The position numbers and the translations under genes were made by a program. Positions 38,769-52,700 of a DNA stretch of 64,000 nucleotides are shown piece after piece. The notes under the pieces are model-generated. The model did not search any database. It had not been told where the DNA came from and worked only from the letters and a program-made list of their open reading frames with translations. The number at the start of each line of letters is the position of its first letter. Positions within the stretch are counted from its first letter, which is position 1. The DNA comes from Agrypnia vestita (Eukaryota; Arthropoda; Insecta; Trichoptera; Phryganeidae), in NCBI GenBank assembly GCA_016648135.1, contig JADDOH010000476.1:186001-250000 (forward strand), written 5' to 3'.

Positions 38769-39621
38769 CAGTGGTGTGCTGCTATGGGTTCGCACCGGCT
38801 CCTTCGAGCCGGTTGCTAAAATAATTTTGGTTCGGAGAGCTCGTTCTTGAAATACAGATTTTTTTAAAATTATTTCAGGAGTAAATGATTTCAGAAATTA
38901 TATATATAATATTTTAAGAGATAATCGCAATGAGCTTCCTGAAATGGTCAGAAAAGCTAAAAATATTAATAATAGAATTGCAATATGCTCTGCAGAGGCG
39001 AAACGGGGATTTTGGTTATTGACTACTATTTGTTCACAAAAAGGGCAAATTTAAATATTCAACATATCGTCGCTGTATATATAATGCCAATATGCCGTTT
39101 AGCACATTCTGAGATGAACGAATCAATTCGTAAATTTTTCATATAAATAATGGAAATATACTATAAAAAACATTGCCGTTCATCTGGAAAGACTGCCTAG
39201 TAATTATTTAAAATATTTTTTATTGATCTAGTCTGTGCAATTATTTTTTAAAACAGTTTCATTCGTTCATCGCAGAATTTACTAAAACGGCACACAGGAT
39301 TAATTATACATACAGCGACGATATATCAGACTTAATGACCATTCATTTGATAGGTTTGTCACTGTCTTCATGAGATTCCACACCATTCTTTAAATCGTGG
39401 CTCAGAAATCACCATCATTCAGCAGATGATAGATGAGGAAGACCCGTCACGGTTAAAATTTCTAATGAATGAATTTATGTAATGTATAAACTATGTAACG
39501 TAAATAAATAATTTTAAAACATATAATTTTTTTTAATTTGAAAAAAAAATTGTATAAAAATCGGGGGTTGGTGTTTACCAAGGTGCGAGCCGGTTGATAG
39601 AATTTTAGCAGCACATCACTG
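38769..39621. mobile_element. hAT-like non-autonomous element with nested palindrome
   Basis: The ends CAGTGGTGTGCTGCTA and, inverted, CAGTGATGTGCTGCTA are typical of hAT. A GAGCCGG block is mirrored inside both ends. The eight-base flanks ATCATACT and ATTACACT are similar but not identical, as in an old target duplication. A second palindrome (39058-39332) is nested inside. Confidence 0.75.
39058..39332. mobile_element. Nested palindromic MITE
   Basis: The left ATATCGTCGCTGTATATATA and the right arm (reverse complement ATATATCGTCGCTGTATGTA) pair over about 65 bases, including GATGAACGAATCA/GATGAACGAATGA blocks. It is non-coding. Confidence 0.7.
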
Positions 39622-39819
39622 ATTACACTCATTGAGAATCTCCCAGACATCATAAGAAAAACTAAAATTCTACTTACCGTAAAACAAGCTGTATGCAGGT
39701 AATCAAGCTCTATTGAAACGTCATTGCTCTAATATTTTGCAAAAAAGGAGTTTATCACCTACGGTTGGATGTTTGATGAGTAATAGAAGTAAAAATGAAG
39801 AATAAAGCATACATTTTTA

Positions 39820-40330
39820 ATTTTTTTTTTTATTTATTCTCAAAATAGGTAATATAATAACATTAGTATTTCCTAATATATACATTGTAAAATATCATTA
39901 TATCAAATTTCTAATCAAAAGTACGTATCACAAACTTTCTTAGTTTTTTGAAAAATTTTCATATTTTTTTCGTCTCTAATATCCTCTGGCAGACTCACAT
40001 ACAACTTCATGCCACTATACATCACAGAAGTTTGCGATCTTTTTTTCTTTCCGAATGGCAATCTTATTTCTTCTTTTTTTCTTGTACAATGGTCATGTTC
40101 ATGTTGGTTTCTTTTATTTTTCTTACTAATTCAAATGTATTGTTGTGTCCATTAATAATTTTGTATATAAATAGAAATACATTAAATTTAATTATTTGTC
40201 TAAATGTCATTATTTGTAGACTTTCTAGTATCAGTTTGATTCTTGTGTATCGATTTCTTTTTAGTATAGATTTAGTATCAATAGTATTTTTATATCGTAT
40301 CCATCCACCAAACAATTTGTTTTTGCAAAA
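39820..40330 (-). mobile_element. LINE polymerase C-terminal fragment
   Basis: The minus-strand frame reads WIRYKNTIDTKSILK.., RYTRIKLILESLQIMTFRQ and KFNVFLFIYKIING. After a shift it gives LYVSLPEDIRDEKNMKIF and a stop near 39929. This is the conserved C-terminus of insect LINE polymerases. A T-rich tract at 39820-39840 on the plus strand is its A-rich tail. The long plus-strand open frame here (39948-40409) is its shadow. Confidence 0.75.
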
Positions 40331-40725
40331 ATTTAAGCTTTATTCCGAATTTTTACTTCTATTACTGATCAAAAAACCAGCCTTAAAGATGTATTCATTC
40401 GGTAAATAAAAATTCATGTATTTTATTCTTTAATATTTTTATCTCTTTTGTTTTGTTTTTTTTTTAACTATGGGTGAAGTAGTAAGGATTTGTTATAGTT
40501 TTATTTATTGTATTTGTGTTATGTAACTGTCGCTAATGCGAGGTAATTAGAGGCCAGGTTTTCCTGCATCTGCGACAGATTTTTTCTTTCAGTCACTCCA
40601 CCAGGTGCACTGGCTTACCAGGCTTTCTCCAGTGCAGTGATTAACAAAACGCAAATAAAAGATTTTATTGAAAAAATATACATTTATTTCTAAGACAACA
40701 ATCACAGTTGACAATATTTAAAATA

Positions 40726-43700
40726 TCATTGATATATTCTGGGGCACTTGTTTCTTGTGTGGCCTTCCTCTCTGCATGCCCCACATCTTTTTCTTCCCCT
40801 CTCCCCGGTCCCCCGGGCACCGGGGGCTCCGCGGCTTCCTCGACTTCCTCCTCTAGCACGACCTCTGCCCCGACCAGTTTCTAAAAAGAATTAGGAAATA
40901 TCCCAAAAATTTTAGAATTAAATACTCTAATATTAAGTTCAATATAACAGGTGTTTATAATGAAAATTTAGCAAAAACATAATATTTTGTCTCTTTCCCT
41001 AAAAGTAAATGTAAAACTCTAATGTCTTTCTATAATGTCTTGCATGGGAAAATTTAAAGGTAAATTGATACATTTCTATGAAGAAGAGCGCTAAGTTCTT
41101 TTGAAATATAGACCTTTCTATTTAGACAAAGTTATTTCAAAATAGTAAATAAGGAAGTCTTCTGTAGCTGATTTAAATTAACAATAATTTACGCAGAAAT
41201 GTTTCAATACAAGTTAAATAAAATAATAAAAACCCTGAGAAAAAATCAATTGCATTTTTTCAAATGTCACATTTTTTTTATAGAAAAATCTTTTTGAAAT
41301 TTTTTTTTATAAAATGTATATTAACATTAAAAAATAATTTTGAAAATAACGATTTTAAACTATCGCCAAAACGCTTATTTTCGCAACTGACGTTAGGGAA
41401 CGATTTTTATGTCAATTTGACGTTTAACATGTAACAGCACATTTGCGTATTTAGATGTTCATTCGTTTTTTTACAAACAAGCCAAATTTTTGGTATAGTG
41501 CGTCCATAATGCCAGGGAAAAGTTTTGTAGAAATTCAGTCCTGAAAAATGAATCCAACATTAAAGCATCAATTTTCAGTAAGTTATCGGATTTTTCTTGT
41601 GAAAATGCATCCTCCATTATTTTAAACGTGTTCTTAGATAGTTATTTTATTAAAATAGGTCACAAACACAGCAAATCTATGTAAATCCACGCAAACACAT
41701 GTAAAAACAAAGCAAAAACGAATAGTGACCATAGAAAATAAACAAATTACAGTGACAAACACCATATATCACATATGGTTTACCTATAATTCTTGCTAAA
41801 CAACGTCACGACCTATCATACCGTGTTTTAATGGAATCATATTTTTTAAGATTTTTATTGTAAAAATTATCCCCACACCATCCATACTGAGTTTCAAAAT
41901 ATAATTTATTTTTCTGACTCTATTTCATATATTTTCATTGATATCTGTAAAATATGAAATTACCCTATTGGAATTGGAAGGTTTTTATCATTTTATTTGA
42001 CTTGTATTAAAGGGAATGAATTTTTCATATTCAATATAAGTTACTGTAATGATAGTCAAACTTTTTACAAAAAAATAAGTCATAAATATTGAAAAAAATG
42101 CAAACTTTGAGGTCGCATATCTCCATAACCATTGATGTTAGGTCATGGTTGCATGAACATTTTCAACTCATAATTAAAGCAGGAATCTAACTGTAAAGTA
42201 TTGTGGACTAGCTCTGTTACATCCTGTATACTATTTCCCAATGAGTTAAAAATATTATTCCGGGAAGAACAACGTTATACACTATGGTAAGAATTAAAAT
42301 CACAAAGAACAAGATTTAATCAGAAATGACAAAAAGTAGCTTACAGAAAAGGAAAAATTGTATACAGATACCGATTAAATACATATCAAGGTGTATAAAT
42401 AATTTCATGTGTATGTTTATACAATTAAGGTGTAGTAAAATTTTATTTAATCATACTGAATTGTTTTATCAAATTAAATGCATCAAGTCAAATCTTGTAT
42501 TTATTTTATTTTATTTTTCATTTATTGGTTTTCTTACAGCCATACAATTAATAAATCTTGAAAAAAAAAACAATTATTGATGTACAGAGCCTTGGGCCAA
42601 TTACAAGAAAACACGTATGTACAAGAATATTATACAAGGATCGATAAAAAAATAAGAAAAAACAATATGTCAAATAGTGAGTTTGTGTGAGTGTGTGTAT
42701 TTGTGTGATAAAAAACAGTATGTCAGATAGTGAGTTTGTGTGAGTGTGTGTTTGTGGTTTTTATGTGTTCGTGTGTGTGTTCAGTTTGTATGTGGGAAGA
42801 AAAATGTCATTGCGCAAGTTTATACGTAAGGGATTTTGTAAACTGCTCAAAACTGAAATATAAAATATTGAGATCTGCAAAGGCCGTGTCATAGGTATCT
42901 TAGAACTCCGTTAATAATACAGTTTTTACTGTAGTTTGTTCTCCAATGATTTAAGTGGAAAAGGCGTGGTACTCTTGTTCGTCTCTGCGGGACATTAAAG
43001 TGTATCGAATTTAAGATTTCAGGTGAATCTATGCGATTATTAAGTATTTTGTAAAGGTATTTCATATCGCTTATCGTTCGCCTGTCTTCATGAGTAGTTA
43101 TCTTATATTGAAAGTAAGTAGTGAAAAGTAAAATATTTAGATTTTTTGAAAGAAATACTAACGGGTAGGTCCAGAGCCCCATGACGTGGAAGGTTCACCA
43201 CTAGTTGAGTCTTCTTTCCATTGGAAGAAATTGCAACGACCTCCCACACTGCTGTTGGGACATCCAAAGAAAGTGCGTCCCTTATTTGGTCCTTCCTTTT
43301 GAACTGTTAAACTGCAGATTTTTTTAAAGAAAACAGTATAACATATGCAGATGTAGAGGAATTATTAATATTCATAGTGTAGTAATAATATTCATAGTAG
43401 ATAACAAAATGGCAGTTCTCTCATATTAAATATTGAGTTAGGTTAGGCAATGATCTTGGGGAAGACTGATCAGCAGATTAAAGTCTTAAAAATGCACAGA
43501 TTAAAAAGGATGACACAAATGAATCCAGAACAATCAGCCTCATCGTTGTGGTATCACATGTGGACTACTGTAACAGTATTTATGCTGGACAGCCGAAATT
43601 TCAGCTGAATAGATAGCAATATATTTAGAATGCGGCAGCGTTGATAATATAAGACATCAAAATTCTCAGACATAACATCACTTTTGTGTGAATTACATTG

Positions 43701-46700
43701 ACTCTCAAGATATATTATACAGTGAAACTCGCTTAATAAATTCACTTTTAATAAGTTCTCCAGCTAAATAAGTTTAAATTCTGCGGTCCTGAAAAAGTCC
43801 CATACAAATCTGATATTTTTTTAGGCTTAATACGTTTCCCACTTATTTTCGTTTCTCGCCTAAGTAGTGCTAATATTTTTAGCTGAACTTAATTTATTCA
43901 TACAAATAAATCTTCATAATACGTTTTTCGGAAGACGAAATTTTGTTCAACATTCCTAAAAATGAAAAATGGGCGCAATAAAAATTAAGTGATTATGGCG
44001 GTGTCACAAAAGTTCTAGCCCCTGAAAAAAGGCTGCAGTATTCGAATAGGCTAATAAAACAATTAACCCAAATAAATCTCAAAATTCACAAAATACTCCT
44101 ATAATATTCGCAGAGCCGCATTGGTGACACTAATTTTTGATTTATTTTCTTTCTTAACTATGCAAAAAAAATTAATTGACCGATTAATCCATTTCTGAGA
44201 ATACACAATTGTATTAGCAGGTGCACCTGATAATTTACAATTTCAGATGCCTCTTCGGCACTACTGTAATATTTTGTTTCATTTTCATTAATATTTAACG
44301 TAAAAATTATACCGGAATTTAATTAAAATTTTCAATTATTTATATCGATTATACTCTTTATTTTTAATTATTTATTGGATTGCCTTGCTTCCTGCGTCTG
44401 TTTAGCTCATTAAAATCATTCAACATCATTTCAAACGCGTGAAATAACTGCCGATAAATTCGGTGAAATAAAGGCCAGCGCCACACTACGCAGATGTCGC
44501 GGTGGCGTGATTCGTCGAATGTCCGCGCAGTACGTTTGATAAGTGCGTATTATATGATGGAAAAAATGTAGCGGCGTCCCGCCGCGGAAGATCTGCAACG
44601 GAAGGTCTGCGCAATGTGGCGCTAGTCTCGCGTCGCGTGAAGTCACGGGACGTACAATGTTAATTAAACAAATTGAGTTTAAAGACAATTAATCACTTAA
44701 ATTACTCAATTTATAATTCAAGTACTCGTATATCGTAAAGTAATATTCGCGCGATTGTCGGCATACGCGACTGGCGAGTTACGTGTTTATAGTCAGCGGT
44801 GATCAGCGTAAATAATCGTTAAAACTTGCTTGTATTAATTATTCTTTGATTATTTTTACTCCGTGCTCTTTTCATTCTTAAAAAATAAATCTGTTTTTAA
44901 ATTATTTTCATTAAAATGCTGAAATTTTATTGTTTCATTTTCGTAGATATCATTGGGAGCCATTCATTACTTCCAGTTTAGTTTTGATTAGCTTGATTTG
45001 ATAAGTTTCTTGAGAAATAAAATAAAACGATTGACGGTTAGCGTTTATCCATGAATAAACTTGTCTCTTGAACAACAAGATATTTGGAAATCTATTGATA
45101 AAATTATAAAACAAAACAGAAAGGTTGAATACTGACAAGTGAAATAATATATAATAAATAAATTTATCCGGCGATTATTTATGATAATTTTTTTATATAA
45201 GTAGTCGCAATCGCAAAATCAATCAACGTCGGTGCAAAATTAATTCGCCTAAACGAAATTGTTCTCGTTTTGGTTGTATTTCTTCAAGGAAATAGTCGGG
45301 AATATTAATTACGTAATATCTCCGATTGTTTTCTAATTGAGTTACAAAAAACGGATCAAATTTGATTTAACAATAAAAAATATCACGAATATTCTTTGCG
45401 CCCGGGAAAATATTAAGGTACATATTGTGAAATCAAACATAATTAAAATAAAGAAAATCGTTATTAATCTCAAAAGAATATTATTTAATGTATTATTGTG
45501 TTAAGTTCGCCGAGTTCGCCCCTGAATTGGCGGGTTTTTTTGGACTTTGCCCCATTCAGTTTGCTCAAGGCAATATGTTGAATGTATATCTAAATTATGT
45601 AGAAATCATCAAAAGGGATGCATTTTTAAAATAAAGTCAAGTAGAATACTATTTACAAATGGTTCTTTTTTACAAATGTGCAATCTTTACCAAGTCAGGG
45701 GAAGTAGATACAGGTAATTTTCGTATTTTTTTTTCGAATTCGTGAGGTTTATGTTTTGTCAATATACACCAATTTATATTTAAATTCTGATTGATTTATC
45801 CTTTAATAATATTATTAGTTTAAGATAGGTATTTTTTTTGCAATAGTAATTTAGATAACTTGTATAATTTCTTTTAAAATCAAGGTTTGTACATATGTAG
45901 TGAAATACCTACCTACATAAATTATTTTATGGTTTCCTTTTAGTGTGGTTATTAATAAAACATTTTTATAACAGTGCTAAATTTTTTTATTGTTTTGGTA
46001 GTTCTTATTATTTTCTGAACCTAGGGTACTATTTACATAGGTGATATTTTACAAATTTATATTATTTAATGTTACAAATTTAATTTTTTTAAAATAAAAT
46101 GTCCTTAAATTGTCATATTATATAAAAGAAAATTTAATTAAAACACAAAATTAGAAAGTGTAAATAATATATGAAAAAGTTGAAATCACTTTTAATATGT
46201 TTCGCGCCTAATAAGTTATTATTTGCCGGTCCCTTGAAAAACGTATTAAGAGAGTTTCACTGTAGATGTCTCAGAGATGAAATTATATTTTTTATGGGAA
46301 AGTAGGTATGAAAGTCTTTGGGTGTTCATAGGGCTTATGACCTATCGTACGGCTGCCTTAAGTGATCACTTTACACGATGTAACGTTCACCATTTCCACC
46401 CATGATAGAATAACACGTCTATCAAATTTTTGGAAGTTTTAAAAATTTGGTAGATGTGGTATTCTATCATGGGTGGAAATGGTGAATATTAAATTATGTA
46501 AAGTGATCACTTAAGCCAGCCGTACGATAGGTCGTAAGCCCTATGAACACCCAAAGACTTCCATACCTACTTAACCATAAAAAATAAATTTGGTCTCTAT
46601 GAGACATTTTTTTTTTTTTAAGGACGCGTCACATTAATATTCATACTATTTTCAAATTAAGCTAAACGCTTGTGCTATGGAAATAGGACTAACTTGCTGG

Positions 46701-49700
46701 TCTGGAGTGAGGTTCGAACCCGCGACCTTTGGATCACGAGGCGAGAGTCTTAACCACAAGACCAACAAGCTACCTATAATATATCTTGATTAATGATGTC
46801 CCCTGGGATAAAATCCAGTACTGGGTTCATTGAAAAATTTGAACAAACTCAAAATATTCTGTACATTGGCTCTGTTTCCTTGAAAGAGGGAATTCAAATT
46901 GTGTTGGCTGAAGAATTAGGCGACACATAAAGTGGCGCCTCTGTATCTTCAAGAGCTCTGTATTCCGGACTCGTATTGAATGGAAGATGCCAAAATCTGA
47001 GGTCAATCTCTACTTCAGGATGCAGGAAGGGTAAAACCAATCAAACATTGCCTAACTGAATGGGCATTTTCAGTGGCAGGCCCAAAAGTGTTGAACTCTG
47101 TATTCTCTGTAATACAGAAAAGTGCATCAGAAACATTGTTTGAAGACTATATCATTTCCATAAGTTCGCAATTAAATTTGAAATAGAAGTATAGAGCTAT
47201 GTAAACAGTTTTTGTGAAAATTATCCTTGAGGTCAATTTTTACAAAAAATTATAAATATAAATAATAAAATATAAATAGTAATCCATTAAATAGAATTTA
47301 CTATTTAATCATTTTTATAATTACTATTTCATTACTTGCACGCTAACAATCAGTTTATGTAGTTGCGGAAAACTGAATTGGAAAAATATACATATTATTA
47401 ACTCACGTTTTACTAGGCAAATTGCATTGGCACATTGGTGTATCACCGTCACTGTGGGTCGATGGATTCCACGTTCCAGAGTCTCCCCAATTTGTGGCAT
47501 TATCGCCGCTTCCCCAGGAACCGGTATTCGTGGTACCCCAGCCATTGGTGCTCGAACTGCCCCCCCTCTCGTTACCTCCTCCTCTAGTATTGCTATTATT
47601 TCCCCCTCTGTTAGTGTTAGGCGGTGGATTTGAGGGGTTTCCCGCCCCACTAGGTTCGTTGGAAGCCCACAGAAAGAAATTACATGCACCACCATCTTGT
47701 GGTTTGAGGCACTTATAAAATTGTCGACCTGAGAATAAAATTGTAATGTAATTATTATTCAGTACAAAGTCAGAAAATTACTGAAGACTACTGGATTGAC
47801 TTTGAAAGAGCTAGTTTCTGAAACATGAAAATTTCAAACAAAGAAAATTTCGATTGGAAAATTTTAAGGAATAATTAGTATTTTATTTGAAGGTAATTTA
47901 AATTTTAAATACAAATGGATACATTTTTTTACCTTATAAAAAACTAACCCATAAAAACCAAGTTTTTACTCCCTTCTCATTTACTAGTTGAAACAGATTT
48001 GGCGCTTACCCCACGCGTTGGGCTCGGGCGACACTACGAAAGGGAGTAATAAAAAATTTCGAAAAATCCAAAATTATACTATAATTATTAATTTTGCATA
48101 ATAATGCGAATTTGTTAGATCATTTTTATCGTCGCCATGAGTCTGCCTGCAAAGTTTCAGCTCGATTGGATCACTGGAAAAAGGTTAAAAATCGGTCAAA
48201 AGTTTTTTCGACAGACAAGCAAGCAGACGCTACGAGTTAAAAGAAAGGGAGTAAAAATGGTAAAGAGTTACTTTCTTTAAGGTAATTAAAAAAATATATA
48301 TGTATATGTAATACTAAAAAAATGTATTTCAGACCCTTAATATGTACATTTACTATAACAGATACGAGAATACATGTGATATGCCAGTCTAGTCGACAGG
48401 AATCTAGCATGCAGTCATAACTTTTAAATAAGACGTGCGTAACAAGAATTTTTACAAAATAAATTGAATACATATCTCGTCATATTACTACTATCTATCT
48501 AATAATCTTCACAATTGTTGTTATATCATTCATATCAATATAGCATAATATGTACAGTGAAACTCGCTTAATAAATTCACTTTTAATAAGTTCTCCCGCT
48601 AAATAAGTTTAAATTCTGCGGTCCCGAAAAAGTCCCATACAAATCTGAATTTTTTTTAGGCTTAATACGTTTCCCGCTTATTTTTGTTTCTCGTCAAAGT
48701 AGTGCTAATATTTTTAGCTGAACTCAATTTATTCAAACAAATAAATCTTCATAATACGTTTTTCGGAAGACAAAATTTTGTTCAACATTCCTAAAAATGA
48801 AAAATGGGTGCAATAAAAATTAAGTGGTTTTGGGGGTGTCACAAAAGTTCTAGCAGCTGAAAAAACAAAAAACGCTACTGTATTTGAATAGGCTAATAAA
48901 ACAATTAACCAAAATAAATCTCAAAATTCACAAAATGGGCAGCATACAACAGATAATTCTTGCAGAGCCATAAAAGTAGTTTGACAAAAACTGTATTATT
49001 TGAAAAGGCGAGAAAATAAAACTTAATCCCCAAAATAAACAAAGAATGCTTGGCTTTCAAATATACTCCTATAATACTCGCAGAGCTGCATTGGTGACAC
49101 TAATTTTTGATTTATTTTCTTTCTTAACTATGCAAACATTTTTAATTGACCGAAAAATCCATTTCTGAGAATACACAATTGTATTAGCAGGTGCACCTGA
49201 TAATTTACAATTCCAGATGCCTCTTCGGCACTACTGTAATATTTTGTTTCATTTTCATCAATATTTAACATCAAAAATACCAGAATTTAATTAAAATTCA
49301 CAAGTATTTATATCGATTATACTCTTTATTTTTAATTATTTATTGGATTGTCTTGCTTCCTGCGTCTGTTTAGCTCATTAAAATCATTGAACATCATTTC
49401 AAACGCATGAAATAACTGCCTAAGAATTCGGTGAAACAAAGGCCAGCGCCACACTACGCGGAAGTCGTGGTCGCATGATTTTGTTGAATGTCCGTGCAGT
49501 ACGTTTGATAAGTGCGTATTATAATGATGGAAAAAAAAAAAGCGGCATCCCGCCGCGGAAGATCTGCAACGGAAGGTCTCGCGTCGCGTGATGTCGCAGG
49601 ACGTACAATGTTAATTAAACAAATTGAGTTTAAAGACAATTAATCACTTAAATTACTCAATTCATAATTCAAGTACTCGTATATCGTTTAATAATATTCG

Positions 49701-52700
49701 TGCGATTGTCGGCATACGCGACTGGCGAGTTACGTATTTATAGTCGGCGGTGATCAACGCAAATAATCATTAAAACTTGCTTGTACTAATTATTCTTTGA
49801 TTATTTTTACTCCGTGCTCTTTTCATTCTTAAAAAATAAATATATTTTTAAATTATTTTCATTAAAATACAGAAATTTAATTGTTTCATTTTCGTAGATA
49901 TCATTGGGAGCCATTTATTACTTCCGGTTTAGTTTTGATTAGCTTGATTTGATCATTTTCTTGAGAAATAAAATAAAAAGACCGACCAGGGATACCTCCA
50001 GTCCCGTGGGCCCTTTCTGCCGGAGCCGAGGCACAGGGAGCGAGGCTCAGGGAACCCGAACGGGAGACCTAACCGGAAGGCAGACCACGGCCGAAAACCC
50101 GCTGGTGACCGTAGCCGCAGAGGTAGAAGATGACGCGAGGCTGAACAACCGGTTCTGGGGAGGACGCTTGAGGAGGTTCCAAAGCGCGTGGAAGGAGTTC
50201 GGGGCACCACCTATAGTGCTAAGAATCCTCAAGGGCGCGAGAATCCCCTTTGTGGCCAAACCTCCGTTAGTCTTCCCCACCAGGCAGCTGTTGAGCAGCT
50301 TCGGCACGAAGGAGTCTCGAGACATGTCGAGTCACATTCGGGCCCTGAAGATGTCAGGCGTGCTGGAAAGAGCAGATCATTCTCCGAGCTTCATCTCAAA
50401 TCTGTTTCTAACTCCGAAGTCGGACAACTCCCTAAGGCCGATATTCAACCTGAAGGCGTTGAATGCCTTTGTGGAGGCGAAACCCTTCAAGCTGTTCAAC
50501 CACTTTCGGGTCCCAGACTTCCTCCAGCCCAAAGATTGGTTGGTGAAAATCGACCTAACCCAGGCATACTTTCACCTACCAATAGCGGAATCGCACCGAA
50601 AGTTCCTGAGACTGTACTACCAAGGGGAACTTCTCCAGATGACCTGCCTGCCCTTTGGCCTGTCATCAGCCCCGAGAATGTTCGCAACGCTGTCAAACTG
50701 GCTAGCGGGACTCTTGCGGAAGAGAGGAATAAGGACCGTAGTCTACCTGGACGACTTCCTTCTGGCCAATCAGTCAAGGGACCTGCTAGCGACCCAGGCA
50801 GTAGAGACGGTCAATCTGTTCCAGCATCTGGGTTGGTGCATCAACCGCGACAAGTGTGTCCTTATACCTACCCAAAAGCTGGAGTTTCTGGGCATAACTT
50901 GGGACACCGAAGCCAACCAGAAATCCCTCTCGGACCGCAAGTGCTCTGGCCTTCGCCAAGTACTGCGCCGCCCGATCGAGGCCGGCAGTTGCTCCCCCAA
51001 GCAGGTTCTAGGCCTCTTGGGAAGCCAACCAGAAATCCCTCTCGGACCGCAAGTGCTCTGGCCTTCGCCAAGTACTGCGCCGCCCGATCGAGGCCGGCAG
51101 TTGCTCCCCCAAGCAGGTTCTAGGCCTCTTGGGGAGACTCAACTTCGCAAACTTCGCCACCCCTCGGGGTCGTTTGCATTGCCGAAGACTGCAGAGATTC
51201 AGCCGCCAGCTGCAGAGGCACGAGCCATCCAGACAAGTGGAGCTTCCTGCCGCGGTTCGGCAAGACCTAGAGTGGTGGTTGGAGGCCGTAGGGGAGTCCT
51301 GCCCAATACACGAAGCCCCCTTCTCCCACTTCCTGACTACAGACGCAGCGGACGCAGGTTGGGGCGGCCAGGTGGACGACAAGACGATATCAGGCCAGTG
51401 GTCCCCAGAGCAGATGCGGTGGCATTCCAACCAGAAAGAAGCCTTCGCTGTTTACGCAGTGATCAGGGATCACGCTTACCTGCTAAGAGGAACGAAGACC
51501 CTACTGCAGACAGACAACAAGACAGTAGTGACTTACATCAACAAGGAGGGGGGGACAAGATCATTGGGCCTTCTGAAGATAACTCGAGACCTCCTAGAGT
51601 TTATCGACCAGCAGGAAATATCTCTGACAGCGCAGTACATTCCAGGGAGATACAACGGGATTGCGGACCGACTCTCTCGGGGGACACCACTCCCGGAATG
51701 GCACCTCCTGGAACCAGCGACAGAGGAAATATTCTGAATATGGGGACGTCCTCAGATCGACCTCTTCGCATCGGCCACCGCCCATGTGGTGCCAAACTAC
51801 GTGTCGCTAGACTCAACCGATTGCTCGGCCTCCTATCTCAACGCATTCAGTCAGCATTGGGATTACGAGCTGGCCTGGGTATTTCCGCCGCCGAATCTCG
51901 TCCCAAGAGTACTGGCGCACTTGAACCTGGCAAGAGGCACCTTTCTCCTAGTTGTGCCAAGATGGGAGAAGACATTCTGGAGGGCCGATCTCAAACAACG
52001 AGCAAAGGGAGGGCCAATAAGCGTAAGAGATCTGAAGAGCGTCCTGATCGATACGTCGACAGGGTTTCCCCCACCGAGGGTGTCGGACCTCCAACTGGAA
52101 GTTTGGAGAATAGCAGTGGGTGGGAACAGGCAATAGCGGATTGGAGCCAGGAGGAACAGCAGCTGTTCAGATCTGGCTGGAGAGGCTCAACGCTGAACAC
52201 CTACAAGCCGGCCTGGGATAGGTGGCAGCGATGGTGTACCACGCATTCTGTCCAACCTCATAACCCTCCCCCTGCAACAGTGGCAAGATATCTGGCCAAC
52301 CTGTTCATCCACGAAGGGCTAGCCCCTCGAACAATATTGGTCCACAAATCGGCAATCGTATCCTTCTGTGGCCCAGCTCTTGATGCAGATAAGATTAGCT
52401 CGAACTTCCTCGTCAGGCACGTCCTTAAAGCCATCTCGGTTTCTGGTGGATGCACTGAGAGACCCCCGATCTGGAACCCCCGAGTAGTGGTGGAGTGGCT
52501 ACGTGAAAACCCGCCAAGGAAACAGCCTGTATGACGTGTCAAGGAGGACGGCCATACTACTCATCATGGCATCTGGGCGAAGAGTCCAAGATCTGACACT
52601 TCTCAGAGTCACCCCGGACCGATTGATCGACAAAGGAGACTCCATCACGCTATGGCCAGCCTTTGGAGCGAAGACTGACACGGCAAGACACAAACAATCG

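Noticed and set aside
39948..40409. 153-codon plus-strand open frame
   Set aside because: It is the antisense shadow of a LINE polymerase C-terminus readable on the minus strand.
43158..43311. Top3-alpha ending at the TAG at 43158
   Set aside because: A donor (GTTAGT) lies just before this stop, and the next exon at 40880-40726 continues in phase with an RG tract and a CCHC knuckle, so the gene runs on.
47407..47728. Suspected frameshift in the Top3-alpha exon at the C7 run near 47560
   Set aside because: Recounting the homopolymer as seven bases keeps both halves in one frame, linking the first GRF finger to the start of the second.
49949..52534. One 861-codon protein spanning the DIRS element
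   Set aside because: The long frame is fortuitous: it leaves the polymerase frame at the 112-bp duplication, runs through the antisense-like RNase H region and re-enters the recombinase frame by chance.
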